A stretch of DNA of 64,000 bases from Inia geoffrensis (lineage: Eukaryota > Chordata > Mammalia > Artiodactyla > Iniidae). Both the position numbers and the translations under genes were made by a program. Where the stretch lies: assembly GCA_036417435.1 (NCBI GenBank), contig JAZAQT010000721.1, positions 124,001 to 188,000 of the forward strand, written 5' to 3'. This document shows, piece after piece, positions 62,828 through 64,000 of this stretch. The notes under the pieces are model-generated. The model worked only from the letters and a program-made list of their open reading frames with translations. It made no database searches and was not told where the DNA came from. Each line of letters opens with the position of its first letter. Position 1 is the stretch's first letter.

Positions 62828-64000
62828 GTACCCTATCCTGTACCCTAATCCCTCCCCATTCTCTAACCCTAACCCTAAGCGAAACCCTGAACGTGACCCT
62901 TTTCCGAGGCCTTACCCTCATCGGTGCCGTTGTCTTAACCAGTACACCAACACTAACTCGTGCCCTCACACTTACGCTAACCCTTAAGCATTGTCGTACC
63001 CTAACCTGTACCCTAATCCCTCTCCATTCCCTAACCCTAACCCTAACCCGAATCCTAACCCTGACCCTCACCCGAAGCCTTACCCTCACCCGTGCCCTAA
63101 TATTAACCAGGACACCAAGACTAACTCGTGCCCTCAAACGTACGCTAACACTAAACCGCAGCGGTACCCTAACCTGTACCCTAATCCCTCTCCATTCCCT
63201 AACCCTAACCCTAACCTGAAACCTAACCATGACACTCACCCGAAACTTTACCCTCACCCGTGTCCTAAATTTAACCAGTACATCAACACTAACCCATGCC
63301 CTCTAACGTACGCCAACCCTAAGCCATTGCCGTACCCTAACCTGTACCCTAATCAATCCCCATTCCCTAACCCTAACCCTAACCTTAACCCTTAACGTGA
63401 CACTCTTCCGAGGCCTTACCCTCACCCGTGCCCTAATCGTAAGCAGTACACTAACACTAACTAGTGACCTCACACGTACGCTAAACCTTAAGCGTTGTGT
63501 TACCCTAAACTGTGCCCTAATATCTCCCCATTCCCTAACCCTAACCCTAACCCGGATTCTATCCCTGACCCTCACCCAAAACCTTACCCTCACCCGTGCC
63601 CTAATCTTAACCAGGACACCAACACTAACTTGTGCCCTCACACGTACGCTAACCCTTAATCGTTGTCGTACCCTAAACTGTACCCTAATCCCTCCCCATT
63701 CCCTAACCCTAACCCTAACCCGAATCCTAAACCTGACCCTCACCTGAAGCCTTACCCTCACCCGTGCCCTAATCTTAACCAGGACACTAACACTAACCCT
63801 TGCCCTCACACGAACGCTAACCCTTAAGCACTGTCGTACCCTAAGCTGTACCCTAATCCCTCTGCATTCCTTAACCCTAACCCTAACCCGAATGCTAACC
63901 CTGACCCTCACCCGAAGCCTTACCCTCACCCGTGCCCTAATCTTAACCAGGACACCAACACTAACTCGTGCCCTCACACGTACGCTAAACCTTAAGCTTT
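62828..64000 (+). repeat. Unit 54: HOR truncated by window end (M1-M7, 1173 bp)
   Basis: M1 62828, M2 62996, M3 63164, M4 63332, M5 63500, M6 63668 and M7 63836, which the window cuts 3 bp short. M1-M5 match unit 47 (offset 8,904, GTTGTGTTACCC). The M7 has CGAATGCTAACC and AAGCTTT like unit 35, so a switch lies between about 63.5 and 63.89 kb. Confidence 0.92.

Larger units (their letters stand above)
59132..63500 (+). repeat. Segmental duplicate of 50228-54596 (offset 8,904)
   Basis: Units 51-54 follow units 44-47 at a constant offset, including the M1-less 7-mer and GTTGTGTTACCC. This overlaps the 14,124-bp pair, so 45.0-47.5, 50.2-52.7 and 59.1-61.6 kb are three related copies. Confidence 0.86.
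1..64000 (+). repeat. Telomere-derived 168-bp satellite array (whole window)
   Basis: The window is a continuous head-to-tail array of 168-bp monomers, each 28 hexamers long and each hexamer alignable to TAACCC. Every monomer starts with GTACCC (rarely GCACCC) and most carry CCCTAACCCTAACCC near position 37-54. Eight monomer types form a 1,344-bp HOR. No unique sequence, transposon or gene interrupts it. All units face the same way, with the C-rich strand on +. Array function is unknown; a subtelomeric or centromeric heterochromatic location is inference only. The array extends beyond both window edges, since the window begins inside an M5 and ends inside an M7. Confidence 0.97.

Noticed and set aside
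404..63977. Dozens of open reading frames of 60-332 codons on both strands, rich in Leu-Thr, Pro-Asn or Arg-Val
   Set aside because: They are translations of the TAACCC period in three frames (CTA ACC; CCT AAC; minus AGG GTT). They overlap one another on both strands, recur at HOR spacing and show no domain, so none is annotated as a gene.
1..64000. CRISPR array
   Set aside because: Spacing is regular, but there is no short repeat with unique spacers: the whole 168 bp is repeated and telomere-like, and no cas genes are present.
1..64000. A functional terminal telomere
   Set aside because: Perfect tracts are at most about six hexamers long. The sequence is degenerate and organised in HORs, so it is telomere-derived satellite, not the chromosome end.
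1..64000. CENP-B box
   Set aside because: I looked for TTCGNNNNANNCGGG and its complement around CCCGAATCC and CCCGAAGCC; the required spaced bases are not met in the monomer consensuses.
1..64000. Assembly artefact producing the segmental duplications
   Set aside because: Copies differ by scattered substitutions and carry different hybrid monomers, which argues against simple duplication by the assembler. Only spanning long reads could settle it.
1..64000. A sub-monomer period of 36 or 84 bp
   Set aside because: GTRCCCTAATC recurs 84 bp apart and GTGCCC 36 bp apart inside monomers, but the flanking hexamers do not align well enough to support an ancestral half-unit.

Overview
The whole 64 kb is one uninterrupted satellite DNA array built from degenerate telomere repeats. 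I find no gene, RNA gene, transposon, CRISPR array or unique sequence. The repeat unit is a 168-bp monomer made of exactly 28 successive hexamers, nearly all recognisable as variants of TAACCC (the C-rich strand of TTAGGG telomere DNA) and all in the same orientation. Each monomer begins with GTACCC. It keeps a core of three or more perfect TAACCC units at about monomer positions 37-54 and ends with a type-specific hexamer (ATTGTC, GCAGCG, ATTGCC, GTTGTG, ACTGTC and others).

Eight monomer types (here M1-M8) follow one another in fixed order to give a 1,344-bp higher-order repeat (HOR). I could tile the window completely: a partial unit (1-408), then about 50 HOR copies or HOR-length variants, ending inside an M7 at 64000. 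There are 381 whole or nearly whole monomers plus a 72-bp partial. The lengths add up to exactly 64,000 once the observed indels are included. All of these are multiples of 6 bp (-12, -6, +6, +12) except a recurrent 1-bp deletion present in five M1 copies. The hexamer phase of the window therefore slips only five times, and the last ~39 kb is in a single phase.

Layout: 0.4-11.3 kb holds 8-mer HORs mixed with 4-mer and 6-mer deletion forms. 11.3-29.8 kb holds three related segmental copies (offsets 8,033, 10,864 and 2,831 bp) containing an 11-monomer HOR (1,824 bp). 29.2-33.6 kb has a 10-mer and a +12 bp HOR. 33.6-64 kb is a mosaic of segmental duplications (offsets 2,700, 5,220, 8,904, 9,918, 11,262, 14,124 and 15,132 bp), including four copies of a 15-monomer block in which one HOR lacks M1. 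Hybrid monomers (M6/8, M7/8, M1/5, M5/2, M4/6, M4/7, M4/5, M2/6, M1/4, M2/1) mark in-register unequal exchanges.

Organism: a eukaryote, most likely with TTAGGG-type telomeres (most non-insect animals, many fungi, some protists). The sequence gives no further clue. The region could be subtelomeric, pericentromeric or centromeric heterochromatin; 168 bp is close to the DNA length of a chromatosome. Long open frames on both strands are a by-product of the 6-bp periodicity (two codons per hexamer), giving Leu-Thr, Pro-Asn and Arg-Val dipeptide repeats, and are not annotated as genes.

Limits: monomer and breakpoint positions were read by eye from recurring anchors. Compensating indels inside a monomer and exact percent identities were not computed.
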